Shown: positions 1 to 9,953 of the stretch, piece after piece
Position numbering within the stretch: position 1 is the stretch's first letter
How the letters are laid out: each line of letters begins with the position of its first letter
NCBI RefSeq assembly: GCF_013265555.1
Contig: NZ_CP041345.1
Coordinates: 2,650,581 to 2,714,580, forward strand
DNA from: Tenuifilum thalassicum
GTDB taxonomy: Bacteria; Bacteroidota; Bacteroidia; Bacteroidales; Tenuifilaceae
Length of the DNA: 64,000 bases
Reading direction: 5' to 3'
Notes under the pieces: generated by a model
Database searches by the model: none
What the model was told of the DNA's origin: nothing
What the model saw: the letters and a program-made list of their open reading frames with translations, nothing else
Made by a program: the position numbers and the translations under genes

Positions 1-1
1 T

Positions 2-1378
2 GCAGGTAGCCAAAAAATAGGTAATGAAATCCATGAACAAACGCTTAAAGGAGGATGGCAGGGCGAGGTTTTAAACGTAAAAAAAGATGGTACTGTTTTT
101 CCAATCTTTCTATCAACATCTCCGATTTATAATGAATTTAACGAGGTAATTGCCACCGTTGGAATAGCCAATGACATTACCGAAAGGAAACTCATTGAGC
201 AGGAGCTCATCAGGGCTAAAGAACAAGCAGAAGAATCGGATAGGCTTAAAACAGCATTCCTTTCAAACATGAGCCATGAGATTCGCTCACCAATGAATGC
301 TGTGCTAGGTTTTATACAGCTAATTAAAGCAGAAGAAGAGCTATCAGAAAACGGGAAGCAATACATTGAACTTATTGAAAACAGCGGTAACCAGCTACTT
401 TCGTTAATTGAGGATATTATTGACATTTCTAAAATACAATCGAATCAAATTAAAATTGCAAAAACTTATTTTGAACTTAATGAGTTGTTTAACGAGTTAT
501 ATAAAATCTATTCGAATGTACTCAAGAGTAAGGAGGATCAGAAAACAATTCTCCTTAAACCCGAGGTAACCCAGGATTCGCCTTTTACCATCTACTCTGA
601 TCCTATTAGAATAAGACAGATATTAACAAATTTATTAAGCAACGCAATAAAATTTACCCCATCGGGTAAAATAAGTTTTGGTTATTCAATTGTAGTTGAC
701 GAAGTGCCATACATACAATTTTACGTAAAAGATACAGGCATCGGTATATCACCCGAAAAACAAGCGCTTATTTTTGAACGCTTCCGCCAGGCCGACGATT
801 CATACACTAGGCTTTATGGTGGTTCTGGGCTTGGGCTAGCCATTTCAAAAGGCTTGGTCGATTTGCTAGGTGGAAACATTTGGGTTGAAAGCACCGAGGG
901 AGAGGGCTCAACCTTCTACTTCACTATCCCTTATCAAGACTCAGAAAGCGAATTAGAAGAGCATTCAAATGAATTAAACCCAAACAGCATTACAGTAAAT
1001 CTAAAAGGAAAAAAGATTTTAGTAGTTGAAGACGTAAAAGAAATTCGTTTGTACTACGAAAGTCTTTTAGCACCAACAGGCGCAAAAACATACTTTGCTT
1101 CCAATGCTCGAGAGGCAAGAACTATCTTTAAGAAGTATAAAGATCTCGATTTAATCCTTTTAGACATCAGGTTGCCCGATGCTGACGGTTATAATTTAGC
1201 AAATGAATTTAAGAGGATTAATCCAAACATTCCAATAATTGCTCAAACTGCATATGCACTTCAGTCGGAGTTTAATAAAAGCATTGAAAGCGGCTGCGAT
1301 GATTACGTTACCAAGCCAATTGATGCAAACGCACTACTTAAGAAAATAATGTTTTTATTGCAAAAGAAAGAGAGTTAG
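2..1378 (+). CDS. Hybrid sensor histidine kinase, 5'-truncated
   Basis: The reading frame is open from base 2, so the true start lies before the window; the first in-frame Met (269) is inside the kinase domain. Visible order: end of a PAS/PAC domain (residues about 20-58, ending NDITERK), a short coiled linker, HisKA with phospho-acceptor His92 in NMSHEIRSPMNAV, HATPase_c with N box (LLSNAIKF), G1 (DTGIGI) and G2 (GGSGLGLAIS), then a receiver domain with phospho-acceptor Asp388 (LLDIRLPDADG) and conserved Lys in TKP. Established: such proteins autophosphorylate on His and pass phosphate to their own Asp. All catalytic motifs are intact. No output domain follows, so a partner Hpt or response regulator is expected elsewhere. 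The gene ends convergently, sharing 4 bp with pdxH. Confidence 0.93.
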   Translation, partial: AGSQKIGNEIHEQTLKGGWQGEVLNVKKDGTVFPIFLSTSPIYNEFNEVIATVGIANDITERKLIEQELIRAKEQAEESDRLKTAFLSNMSHEIRSPMNAVLGFIQLIKAEEELSENGKQYIELIENSGNQLLSLIEDIIDISKIQSNQIKIAKTYFELNELFNELYKIYSNVLKSKEDQKTILLKPEVTQDSPFTIYSDPIRIRQILTNLLSNAIKFTPSGKISFGYSIVVDEVPYIQFYVKDTGIGISPEKQALIFERFRQADDSYTRLYGGSGLGLAISKGLVDLLGGNIWVESTEGEGSTFYFTIPYQDSESELEEHSNELNPNSITVNLKGKKILVVEDVKEIRLYYESLLAPTGAKTYFASNAREARTIFKKYKDLDLILLDIRLPDADGYNLANEFKRINPNIPIIAQTAYALQSEFNKSIESGCDDYVTKPIDANALLKKIMFLLQKKES

Positions 1379-2019
1379 GGAGCTAATCGTTCAATATTCC
1401 AAACCCCATTAACCAAAACATACTGAATCCTGTCGTGAAGACGGTTTGGACGGCCTTGCCAAAACTCAAAGAGTGTTGGCTCAAGCACATAACCGCCCCA
1501 GTTCTGAGGTCGCTTAATTTGCCTTCCTTTAAACTCCTCCTCAAAATCGGCATGTAATTTTTCTAAATATCTTCTATTTGGAATCACTGCACTCTGTGGT
1601 GATGCCCAAGCCCCAATTTTACTTCCCTTTGGGCGAGTTTTAAAATACTCATCGCTTTCGGTTTCGGTTGCCTTGCGAACTTTACCCTCAATTCTAACCT
1701 GTCGTTCCAATTCTGGCCAATAAAACGCTAAAGCTGCATATGGATTTTGTAATAATTGTTTCGCTTTTCTGCTCTCGTAATTAGAAAAGAAGGAGAGCCC
1801 ACTTTCACTAAACTGCTTAAGCAAAACAACTCTTACCGAAGGTTTTCCATCAAATGTTGATGTGGCCAAAGTCATTGCATTCGGTTCAAGCACTTGCGAT
1901 TCAATCGCTTCATTCAACCATATTTCAAATTGTTTAAAAGGGCTATCAGCAACATCCTTTTTACTTAATGATTTTAACGAATACTCCTTCCTTAAATTAT
2001 TTAGCGCTTCTATATCCAT
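1375..2019 (-). CDS. pdxH: Pyridoxamine 5'-phosphate oxidase
   Basis: FMN-dependent oxidase that converts pyridoxamine or pyridoxine 5'-phosphate to pyridoxal 5'-phosphate, the last step of vitamin B6 synthesis and salvage; cytosolic dimer. The 214 aa length is normal for PdxH. Recognisable blocks are the FMN-binding segment PSVRVVLLK, then FFSNYESRKAKQL, ALAFYWPELERQVRIEG, and the C-terminal substrate segment with PQNWGGY, FEFWQGRPNRLHDR and NIERLAP. It is the last gene of a minus-strand run (DUF4783-like, nadC, yihY-like, pdxH) with gaps of 12, 24 and 7 bp, so two cofactor genes (NAD and PLP) probably share a transcript. It overlaps the convergent kinase by 4 bp. Confidence 0.96.
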   Translation of the reverse strand: MDIEALNNLRKEYSLKSLSKKDVADSPFKQFEIWLNEAIESQVLEPNAMTLATSTFDGKPSVRVVLLKQFSESGLSFFSNYESRKAKQLLQNPYAALAFYWPELERQVRIEGKVRKATETESDEYFKTRPKGSKIGAWASPQSAVIPNRRYLEKLHADFEEEFKGRQIKRPQNWGGYVLEPTLFEFWQGRPNRLHDRIQYVLVNGVWNIERLAP

Positions 2020-2026
2020 ATAATTT

Positions 2027-2977
2027 TCAGTTATCCTTATCCATCTGAATGTCTATGCTTTTCAGCTTCCCATTTATGGCACTTTTAATGCTAGCATTTA
2101 AGTCAAAGCCTAAAATCAATCCAAAAGCATTAAAATACAACCAAAGCTGAAAAACAATCAAACCTCCTAACGAGCCATAAAACTTATTATACTGACCAAA
2201 ATGGTTAACATAGTAAGAGAATGCAAATGAGGTGATAATGATTAATGCGGTAGCCAAAACAGCACCTGGAGAAAAGAATCGAAACTTATCCTTTCTCGAA
2301 GGTGCTAAATAGTATATCAATGATATACCAAAGAAAAACACCATAAGAGCTAGTAACCATTTTAACACCATGGCCAAAACAAGTAAGGTTTGACTCTGAA
2401 TAACGCCCCAAGAGACCAAAAGGTTCAAAACATACTCGCTAAAAAACAAAAGGGCTACTCCAATAACCACCATAAAGGGAAGAAGAAAGGTTAAAAGCAA
2501 TGCAATTAGATGTTGTGCAAGAAACGAACGCGTTTCAATTGAATGATATGTTGCGTTAAAAGCATCGATGAGAGCGCTAACTCCGTTATGGCTAAAAAAG
2601 ATGGCTGCCAGAAAGCCAAACGACAACAAACCTGAACTTTTACGTGTTACTACCTCAATCAGAGTTGATTCAACAGTTTGGTAAGCATAGGCAGGCATCA
2701 CTTTTTTGGCAAGAAGCAAAAGCGATTCCTGTAAATTATCAAATGGCAAATAGGGAATAAGCGTGAATACAAAAATTAGTAGCGGAACTGTGGCCAAGAA
2801 AAAGCTAAATGCTACTGCCGATGCCCTGGTAGTTATTGCGCCATTAATTATACCTCTGAAAAAGTAACGAATCACGTCGACCAAGGGCACGCCGTGTAGG
2901 CTTGGCACAGTAAATGTCCTCAAACCATCTCTGAGCATTAGTAATCTTTCCCGCAAATTAAAGTTTGGTTTTCTCAA
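2027..2977 (-). CDS. YihY/BrkB-family inner-membrane protein
   Basis: 316-aa polytopic protein of the YihY/virulence factor BrkB family (UPF0761). About six hydrophobic helices are visible from residue 45 onward, with the family signature segments around ITTRASAVAFSFFLATVPLL (first helix), SSGLLSFGFLAAIFFSHNGV, and the C-terminal FYGSLGGLIVFQLWLYFNA. The N-terminal 35 residues and a charged C-terminal tail are predicted cytosolic. Older names calling the family ribonuclease BN are wrong; the biochemical role is not settled. It sits between nadC and pdxH in a tight run, with 7 bp to pdxH. Family assignment is secure, function is not. Confidence 0.9.
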   Translation of the reverse strand: MRKPNFNLRERLLMLRDGLRTFTVPSLHGVPLVDVIRYFFRGIINGAITTRASAVAFSFFLATVPLLIFVFTLIPYLPFDNLQESLLLLAKKVMPAYAYQTVESTLIEVVTRKSSGLLSFGFLAAIFFSHNGVSALIDAFNATYHSIETRSFLAQHLIALLLTFLLPFMVVIGVALLFFSEYVLNLLVSWGVIQSQTLLVLAMVLKWLLALMVFFFGISLIYYLAPSRKDKFRFFSPGAVLATALIIITSFAFSYYVNHFGQYNKFYGSLGGLIVFQLWLYFNAFGLILGFDLNASIKSAINGKLKSIDIQMDKDN

Positions 2978-3001
2978 TAAGCCAGCAGTTTTAAAATTAT
3001 C

Positions 3002-3847
3002 TTATACCCTTTTAAGGTTCATATCGATGCTTTTAATTTGATGTGTAATAGCACCCACAGAAATAAAATCAACCCCGCAAAGAGCATAATCCCTAATAGT
3101 ATCTAAAGTAATGCCCCCCGACGATTCGGTTTCGACCCGCCCATTGATTAGAGCAACAGCTTTACGCGTATCATCAACGCTAAAGTTGTCGAGCATAATT
3201 CTTCGTACGCCACCAACACGAAGCACCTCACGAACCTCATCAATGGAACGTGTTTCAACTTCTATATCAAGATTTTTCCCTGTTCTTGCTAAATAATCCT
3301 TTGCTTTACTAATAGCCTTTTCAATACCTCCAGCAAAATCGATATGATTATCCTTAAGCATTATCAAATCGAAAAGTCCCATTCTATGATTCACCCCTCC
3401 TCCAATGGCAACAGCCATTTTATCGAGTACACGCATTCCTGGAGTTGTTTTGCGAGTATCTAATACCTTTGCTTTTGTACCCTCGCATCGTTTCACATAT
3501 TCGTGTGTTTGAGTAGCAACACCACTCATTCGTTGCATGACATTTAACACAATCCGTTCAGCTTGCAAAAGAGAATGCACCTTACCCATTGCTTTGAATG
3601 CTATGGTTCCAACAGAAAGATAATCGCCATCGTTCTTGTAGAACTCTAGTTCAATGCCGCTATCAATCCTATGATAAATTTTTTCGGCGACTTGCAATCC
3701 AGCAATTATTGCATCTTGCTTCATTTTAAGCTGAACAGAGCCAATAGCTTCAGCAGGGATACAGGAAAGAGATGAATGATCGCCATCGCCAATATCTTCG
3801 GCTATGGCCAAATCAATTAGCCTATCGATTAATGCATCAAAATTCAT
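3002..3847 (-). CDS. nadC: Nicotinate-nucleotide pyrophosphorylase (carboxylating)
   Basis: Quinolinate phosphoribosyltransferase: quinolinate + PRPP gives nicotinate mononucleotide, CO2 and PPi in de novo NAD synthesis. The 281 aa length is standard. Characteristic segments are the N-terminal EDIGDGDHSS, the PRPP/quinolinate-binding DTRKTTPGMRVLDKMAV, GGGVNHRMGLFDLIMLKDNH, and the barrel segments VEVETRS-like (DIEVETRS), MLDNFS and ESSGGI. The start at 3847 lies 12 bp after the DUF4783-like gene, which suggests they are cotranscribed. nadA and nadB are not in the window. Confidence 0.96.
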   Translation of the reverse strand: MNFDALIDRLIDLAIAEDIGDGDHSSLSCIPAEAIGSVQLKMKQDAIIAGLQVAEKIYHRIDSGIELEFYKNDGDYLSVGTIAFKAMGKVHSLLQAERIVLNVMQRMSGVATQTHEYVKRCEGTKAKVLDTRKTTPGMRVLDKMAVAIGGGVNHRMGLFDLIMLKDNHIDFAGGIEKAISKAKDYLARTGKNLDIEVETRSIDEVREVLRVGGVRRIMLDNFSVDDTRKAVALINGRVETESSGGITLDTIRDYALCGVDFISVGAITHQIKSIDMNLKRV

Positions 3848-3859
3848 AAAAAATATTGG

Positions 3860-4279
3860 TTATATTTCTGATTCGGGTTCTATCCGCAACTGATGAATTC
3901 GAGATTTCTCCTTTTCTGTTTTCATAAACATTGAAACTCTGTAAGAGTTACTTTTACACTGCAAAACGCCAATAGCAAAAGCAGTTAACTCTTTAACTCC
4001 CTTATGGTTGATTGTAAATTTTACGGGTGAATTCTTTTCAAAGAATGACTTTAAAAGAAGTTGAGCTTGAGCCTTGCTATAGAAGTTCTCCTCTCCAAGC
4101 AAGTCGATTTCAACAGTAGAAAAGAAGTTATTTGTTAGGGACACCGCATCGCCTTTCTCAAAAGCATCAATACTCGACTTGATAACCTCCTCTGGAGAAT
4201 CCTGCAAAACCAACGTGTCGGCCTTTGATACAACAAAAAGGAATCCCACTATTAAGTAAAACGCTAACCTTCTAACCAT
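3860..4279 (-). CDS. Exported DUF4783-like protein
   Basis: 139-aa small protein with an N-terminal signal peptide (hydrophobic residues 5-17, likely cleavage near SKA-DT). The mature part begins with PEEVIKSSIDAFEKGDAVSL and alternates helices and strands like an NTF2/SnoaL-type cone fold. It resembles the Bacteroidota family DUF4783, which has no known function; the call is from memory of the family and from its position next to nadC, not from a search. It is the first gene of the nadC-yihY-pdxH run and is divergent from rlmH, with a 215-bp intergenic region (4280-4494) that should hold both promoters. Confidence 0.72.
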   Translation of the reverse strand: MVRRLAFYLIVGFLFVVSKADTLVLQDSPEEVIKSSIDAFEKGDAVSLTNNFFSTVEIDLLGEENFYSKAQAQLLLKSFFEKNSPVKFTINHKGVKELTAFAIGVLQCKSNSYRVSMFMKTEKEKSRIHQLRIEPESEI

Positions 4280-4494
4280 GACACTTCAACTATTTATCTT
4301 TTTTAAAATCAGCAACAAGCATTTACATAGCGTATCAAAATTTGAGCCATAAAAACAAAATCGAATCACTTTGTAAATGATAATTCAAAGTTAAGCAATT
4401 TTTCAGTAACAACCATTTAAAAAGCAAAGGGATACAACATTCCAATCTTTTACTATTTTTATGGTAAATTTCAAGAATAAGAAAAACAGCAAGA

Positions 4495-4968
4495 ATGAGA
4501 ATCACATTAGTTGCAATTGGGAAAACAACCGATAAATATATTGCAGATGGCTTTGAAAAATTTGCGAATCGTATTAACAGATACTGTAAGTTTACTACTA
4601 AGATTATTCCAGAGCTAAAAAACACCAAGTCGATGCCAGTTGAGTTACAACAGAAAAAAGAGGGGGATTTGATTTTGGAAGAGATGAAAAATCACAAATA
4701 CAACGTTCTATTGGACGAAGCAGGAAAGCAATTCTCCTCGGTTGAATTTGCAAAATGGATTGAAAAAAGAATGGTTGGAGGCGAAAACGACATAGCCTTT
4801 TACATTGGAGGACCTTATGGTTTTACTGATGAAGTAAAAAACAAATGCCAAGCACTACTTTCAATTTCGAAAATGACATTTTCGCATCAAATTATTAGAG
4901 TAATCTTTGCAGAGCAGTTATACCGTGCATTTACCATAATAAAAGGCGAGCCATACCACAACTCATAA
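4495..4968 (+). CDS. rlmH: 23S rRNA pseudouridine(1915)-N3-methyltransferase
   Basis: SPOUT-class methyltransferase that N3-methylates pseudouridine 1915 in helix 69 of 23S rRNA. 157 aa matches the family length. Key segments: N-terminal MRITLVAIGKT, LLDEAGKQFSS, the SAM-binding knot FYIGGPYGF, and the C-terminal MTFSHQIIRVIFAEQLYRAF ending in GEPYHNS, an almost universally conserved tail of RlmH. The ATG at 4495 fits the usual N-terminus. It is followed 32 bp later by the large NtrY-like kinase on the same strand, so the two may be cotranscribed. Confidence 0.96.
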   Translation: MRITLVAIGKTTDKYIADGFEKFANRINRYCKFTTKIIPELKNTKSMPVELQQKKEGDLILEEMKNHKYNVLLDEAGKQFSSVEFAKWIEKRMVGGENDIAFYIGGPYGFTDEVKNKCQALLSISKMTFSHQIIRVIFAEQLYRAFTIIKGEPYHNS

Positions 4969-5000
4969 ATTCAGGCCCAATTTTTGTATAGTTTGAAAAG

Positions 5001-8000
5001 ATGAAATTTAAGAAAAGAACCATATATCCAATCACAACTTTAGCTGTAGCTATTTTTCTATTGCTCATATCGGAAATTGCTTTAAAACAGTTTCGGTATG
5101 CCCATTTAATCTTTATCAAAAAACATAAAGTTGAAAAACTTATTGATAACAGAATTAATGAAGCAAAATCACATGCAGCGAGGATTCTAAAGCAGATTGA
5201 CTCAAGTTGTAACGCAAAAACATTTGAACTTGCACTAAACCAAATAAAAAGCCTTCCCGAAAACGAAAAATTTGATTTACTTATCTTCAAGAATAGGAAG
5301 ATATGTTTCTGGTCCACAAACAACACAATAGACTTACCCACAAATTTCTCTGAGAAAGCACAACTTGTAATGATAAATAGCAAGTACTACTTTACTCTAT
5401 GGCAAAATACAACTAACACATCAATAATTGCATGTATCTTAATCCCCGTAAAAACTGAGTTTCAGTACCAAAATCGATATTTAGTAAATGAATACGAAGA
5501 ATCGTTTAAGGACCTTAATGGATTCCACTTAGAAAAAAGCATTGAATCGGTTTGTATTCCGCTACGGCCCAACATGACAGATCCTCTTTATCTAATTCCG
5601 GATGAAAGTAAAAGCGTGATAGGTAAAAACAATTTAAAAATATGGCTAAGGTACTTATCCGTTTTACTTTTCATAATCTCCTTATATTTAGGTTTAAGCA
5701 TCGCCAAATTGCGGCCAACGCATAAAACTGTTATTTTCACATCAATCATAATACTACTGCGACTCATCTGGTTAAAAACTCCATTTCCAGGAAAAATTCC
5801 TGGCGCCCTGTTCGAACCTGAGCTATATGCTCATACATGGTATAACTCCTCGCTTGGTGATTTTTTCATCAATTCTCTTTTTGTTTTTTTAATAGTTACT
5901 TATGCATTTAAGTTGCTAGGAAAGCTAAACGCAGGGAGACTTGAAACTTTTATCCAAAAAATACGCGCTATTGTATTTGCCGTAATAACCATAAGCCTAT
6001 ACTCATTAGCCCATGCCGCAGTTTTCTCGCTTGCCAACCATTCAACCATACCATTAGGCACCTCAAACATCTTTGAGCTAAATAAGTATTCGTTACTTGG
6101 CTATGTTTCAATTTCATTGCTTATACTTTCGGCTATACTTGCAAATATTCTTTGGCTAAAAATTCACAAAAACAGCCACTCAAACAGAGCAGCAAGGTTT
6201 GGATACTTAGCAGCGCTTGTCCTAACTTTATTAATCATTATAATCATCGACTTTAATTTCATCTCACTTTTAGGAATAACATTTGCTGCCATAATACCAA
6301 TCTCATTGTATCTATCTTATTGGAAAAAGGGCAATAGCATAAGTATTAAATCATTACTTTTTTGGGCATCAATCATTTCCATTTACCTTACTTTAACCAT
6401 AAACTACTACAGCAAGCAAAAAGAAAATGCAGTAAGAAAAGTATTAGCTGTAAATTTAAGTAGCGAGCGCGACCCATTGGCTGAGGTGCTACTCCCTAAG
6501 GTTTATCAGAACTTGCTCACCGATAGCTATGCAAGAGCATGCGTAAAAGACATAAGCAATAAAGATGTAGAACTATATGATTATCTCAAAAGGAACTACT
6601 TTAAGGATTACCTTAATAGATATGACTTAGCAGCTACTGTTTGCTTGAGTAACTCACTCATACCAAACGAAGTTGGAGAAAACATAAACTGTAATAGTTT
6701 CTTTCAATCCTTGATTGACCGCTATGGTATTATTTTGCCAAGTTCAAGATTCTACTTTCTTTCAACACAAACAGGATTTATAACCTATATAGGAATAATT
6801 AGCTATCGCTTTGAAGACGAAACAAGAAACCTTTACATAGAGTTAAACAGTAGGCCCAATTGGGAAGTGCTTGGGTACCCAGAACTACTAATTGAGGGTA
6901 ATTCAAAAAAACAGCAACTTAACGAATACTCCTGGGCCAAGTATCACAATGGTCATTTAATTACTAAATCGGGAGCGTATGATTTCATGCTACACATCCC
7001 ACTAAACGAAGCTGGTGAGGGAACTTATAGCCAATATGACGAGAATGGATACAATCACATCGCTTACAAGCCAAACAAAAACGATTTAGTAATAATAAGC
7101 AAACCCATCCCAAAAGCCTTAAACTCTACTGCTTCATTCGCATATATACTTTTATTCTTTCTTTTTCTGTTTGCAATTTTATTACCATTACTAGGCATTA
7201 ATACGATTAGCTTACAATCAAGTTTGAAGAACAAAATAGGTTGGGCCATGGTAATCACAATTACACTTTCTATGGTACTAGTAGCGGCCGCAACAATTCA
7301 TTACAACATTAAAAGTTTTAACGAAAGGAACAAAAGCGCACTAAGCGAAAAGCTTCAGTCGCTCCAGTTTGAACTTGAATACTTTATACCATTAATGACA
7401 GGTGAGACTAAAGATATAAGTTTACTAAATGAGAGGCTCATATCACTATCAAACACCTTTTACTCCGACATTAACATATACGATACACTAGGAACATTAC
7501 TGGCCACCTCGCGGTACGAAATATTTGAAAAACAGCTACTAGGCAAAAGGATGAACCCTACGGCATGGTATCAGCTCTATCACAAGCACAAACCACGCTT
7601 CATAACCAATGAATCAATAGGCAAGGCCAACTACCTTTCGGCATATGTTCCAATTATCTCGCCGCAAGGGAATAATATTGCATACCTCAACCTGCCATAC
7701 TTTACCAAGCAGGAGGAACTCCGACGAGAGCTTTATAACATAGTAGTAGCAATAATTAACATCTTTGCCCTTCTTGCTTTACTATCCATATCGGCAGTTG
7801 TAGCCATCACAAGCAGCCTAACAAAACCTCTGGAACTTATTAGAGCCAGCATGAGCCGTGTGAATATCACAGGAAACAATGCAACCATAAAGTATTCTGG
7901 CAACGATGAGGTTGGACAGCTGATTGCAGAATATAACCGAATGGTCCAGGAACTAGCTCAAAGCGCCGAAGAGCTAGCACGTTCTCAACGAGAAAGCGCA

Positions 8001-8675
8001 TGGCGTGAAATGGCCAAGCAGATTGCCCATGAGGTTAAAAATCCATTGACACCAATTAAGTTAAGCCTACAGTACTTGGTTAAAGCAAAAAAGGAGAATC
8101 TGCCAAACTGGGATGAACGATTTAATGCCTTTGCCCAGTCGCTTTCAGAACAAATTGATGCTTTAACAGTAATTGCCAACGAGTTCTCTTCATTTGCAAA
8201 GCTGCCATCGGCAAAGCCAGAACCCGTAAATGCTTTATCAATTATAAAAGATGTGATAAACCTCCACTCAGGTTTTAACAATGTTACAATAAACCTTAAA
8301 GTTGAGCCAAACATCAACCCAATTATAAATGTTGACAAAGATCAAATCATCAGAGTCTTTAACAATCTTATAAAAAATGCCATTCAATCCATTGAACGAG
8401 GCAAGATGGGATTAATAGAGGTAACTATGAGCTATACCCAAGAGCAAATGGTAAGAATTGATATTGCAGACAATGGCATAGGAATACCTAAAGAGGCAAT
8501 CTCTAAAATATTTACACCAAACTTTACAACAAAATCAGGGGGAACCGGACTAGGGCTTGCCATCTCACGAGAAATCGTCATTAACTTTGGAGGTAGAATT
8601 TACTTTCAAACCGAGGAAAATAAAGGGACAACTTTTACCGTTGAGCTGCCCCTTTACACTCAAGAAGATAATTAG
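5001..8675 (+). CDS. Very large NtrY-like membrane sensor histidine kinase
   Basis: 1224-aa kinase. Order from the sequence: TM helix near residues 8-25, a region of about 170 residues with no helix, a block of roughly eight TM helices (about 215-460), a second soluble region (about 480-705), TM helices near 712-735 and 750-770, a third sensor region (about 775-905), a last TM near 912-935, HAMP (937-985), HisKA with His1010 in IAHEVKNPLTPIKLS, and HATPase_c with NNLIKNAIQSI, DNGIGIP and GGTGLGLAIS. The H-box with NPLTPI after the His is typical of NtrY-type kinases. NtrY proteins are usually 700-800 aa, so the extra N-terminal membrane block is notable. No response regulator lies beside it. 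Its stop codon directly abuts the stop of the convergent transporter gene. Confidence 0.92.
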   Translation: MKFKKRTIYPITTLAVAIFLLLISEIALKQFRYAHLIFIKKHKVEKLIDNRINEAKSHAARILKQIDSSCNAKTFELALNQIKSLPENEKFDLLIFKNRKICFWSTNNTIDLPTNFSEKAQLVMINSKYYFTLWQNTTNTSIIACILIPVKTEFQYQNRYLVNEYEESFKDLNGFHLEKSIESVCIPLRPNMTDPLYLIPDESKSVIGKNNLKIWLRYLSVLLFIISLYLGLSIAKLRPTHKTVIFTSIIILLRLIWLKTPFPGKIPGALFEPELYAHTWYNSSLGDFFINSLFVFLIVTYAFKLLGKLNAGRLETFIQKIRAIVFAVITISLYSLAHAAVFSLANHSTIPLGTSNIFELNKYSLLGYVSISLLILSAILANILWLKIHKNSHSNRAARFGYLAALVLTLLIIIIIDFNFISLLGITFAAIIPISLYLSYWKKGNSISIKSLLFWASIISIYLTLTINYYSKQKENAVRKVLAVNLSSERDPLAEVLLPKVYQNLLTDSYARACVKDISNKDVELYDYLKRNYFKDYLNRYDLAATVCLSNSLIPNEVGENINCNSFFQSLIDRYGIILPSSRFYFLSTQTGFITYIGIISYRFEDETRNLYIELNSRPNWEVLGYPELLIEGNSKKQQLNEYSWAKYHNGHLITKSGAYDFMLHIPLNEAGEGTYSQYDENGYNHIAYKPNKNDLVIISKPIPKALNSTASFAYILLFFLFLFAILLPLLGINTISLQSSLKNKIGWAMVITITLSMVLVAAATIHYNIKSFNERNKSALSEKLQSLQFELEYFIPLMTGETKDISLLNERLISLSNTFYSDINIYDTLGTLLATSRYEIFEKQLLGKRMNPTAWYQLYHKHKPRFITNESIGKANYLSAYVPIISPQGNNIAYLNLPYFTKQEELRRELYNIVVAIINIFALLALLSISAVVAITSSLTKPLELIRASMSRVNITGNNATIKYSGNDEVGQLIAEYNRMVQELAQSAEELARSQRESAWREMAKQIAHEVKNPLTPIKLSLQYLVKAKKENLPNWDERFNAFAQSLSEQIDALTVIANEFSSFAKLPSAKPEPVNALSIIKDVINLHSGFNNVTINLKVEPNINPIINVDKDQIIRVFNNLIKNAIQSIERGKMGLIEVTMSYTQEQMVRIDIADNGIGIPKEAISKIFTPNFTTKSGGTGLGLAISREIVINFGGRIYFQTEENKGTTFTVELPLYTQEDN

Positions 8676-9953
8676 CTATTGTTTGGGTTTTAGAACAAAC
8701 TTATTGAAAAGCAATAGCCCAACAATTGTCAGCACTCCAATAGCACAGAACATTAACCAGAATAGATCGGGTCTATTCAGGTTTGTAACCAATCTAACGT
8801 AGGCATATGCCCCTAAGATACCACCTATAAAGCTACCAATAACCCCATAAAGGAACGAGTAGCCCAAGTACAAAGCTTTTTTATCTTCAGGTGCTATCAA
8901 ACCAATATACGATATGAATTTAGGATGAGCTGTCATCTCGCCAATTGAAAAGATCACCAACCCAGCGATAAACACCCATGCATAGCTAGAAATGGCAAGT
9001 AATCCAAGCCCGATTGTCCCCAAAAGTATACCACCAATCATTGTTGGAAGTGGCTTAAAGTTCTTAACCAATGCAGATATTATGAGTTGTAACAAAATAA
9101 TAGTTCCCGCATTAATTACGGTAACATGCTCGGCATCGAATTCCCAATTAGGATTATCCATAAACAGTGACAGGAGTGAATTAACTGAATTATTAACGGG
9201 AGTCATATCTATATGCTCCTTCAAAAACCATAGCACAGAATCAAACATCTGAAAGTAGAGAATCCAGAAGCCCGAATATATAACAATTGTTAGGATAAAC
9301 TTATAATCCTTAAGAACCAACACCATCTCCTTAAACACCTGGCTTAATGTTTTTTGACTCTGTGGACGAGGCGGCTCCATATAAACAAACAGATTAAGCA
9401 AAAGCAACCAACCAGTTCCAAAAGCGGCCATTATGAAAATATAGTTCCAACCTAAAGTCTTTAAGTAGGGAATAAGTATCAGAGGAAAAAGGAATGCGCC
9501 CAAATTAATTGACCAGTAATATATTCCAAAACCTAATGATGAGTTTGAGCTGTCGGTTGTACGCGCTATTGTCCCTGAGATTATTGGCTTAAACACACCA
9601 GCACCAATAGCCATTAAAAGCAAGCTAAGAAAGACAGTAGCATACGTTGTGCTGATGCTAGTAAGAAAGTATCCTGTGCTCATTACAGCGAAAGCAAAAA
9701 ACAGCGACTTACGATAGCCAAATCTATCGGCAATTGCACCTGCCACAATAGGAAGGATATAAAGCAAAGGAGTGATAACGCTTTTAATAATTCCAACTCT
9801 TTCTTTAGAAAAGCCAAGACCACCTTCATCAATACCCAGTACCAGATAAACAGAAAGCACTGACATTACTCCATAATACGAACCGCGTTCAAAAAATTCC
9901 ATGGTCACTACGGTCCAAAAATTTTTGCTAAATGAACCAAATCCTTTTTTCAT
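8676..9953 (-). CDS. POT-family (proton-dependent oligopeptide) MFS transporter
   Basis: About 425 aa from the chosen start. The segment EFFERGSYYGVMSVL matches the E-x-x-E-R-x-Y-Y-G proton-coupling motif of TM1 in the POT/PTR2 family, and YYWSINLGAFLFPLI matches the second POT signature. About 12 TM helices are visible. Function inferred: proton-driven uptake of di- or tripeptides. An upstream ATG at 10028 would add 25 residues including a Trp/Cys-rich stretch not seen in the family, so the ATG at 9953 (MKKGFGSFSKNFW) is preferred. The stop abuts the stop of the convergent kinase with no spacer. Confidence 0.88.
   Translation of the reverse strand: MKKGFGSFSKNFWTVVTMEFFERGSYYGVMSVLSVYLVLGIDEGGLGFSKERVGIIKSVITPLLYILPIVAGAIADRFGYRKSLFFAFAVMSTGYFLTSISTTYATVFLSLLLMAIGAGVFKPIISGTIARTTDSSNSSLGFGIYYWSINLGAFLFPLILIPYLKTLGWNYIFIMAAFGTGWLLLLNLFVYMEPPRPQSQKTLSQVFKEMVLVLKDYKFILTIVIYSGFWILYFQMFDSVLWFLKEHIDMTPVNNSVNSLLSLFMDNPNWEFDAEHVTVINAGTIILLQLIISALVKNFKPLPTMIGGILLGTIGLGLLAISSYAWVFIAGLVIFSIGEMTAHPKFISYIGLIAPEDKKALYLGYSFLYGVIGSFIGGILGAYAYVRLVTNLNRPDLFWLMFCAIGVLTIVGLLLFNKFVLKPKQ

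Noticed and set aside
4335-4628. 97-aa minus-strand ORF over the start of rlmH
   Set aside because: Antisense to a secure gene and to the divergent promoter region; no family features.
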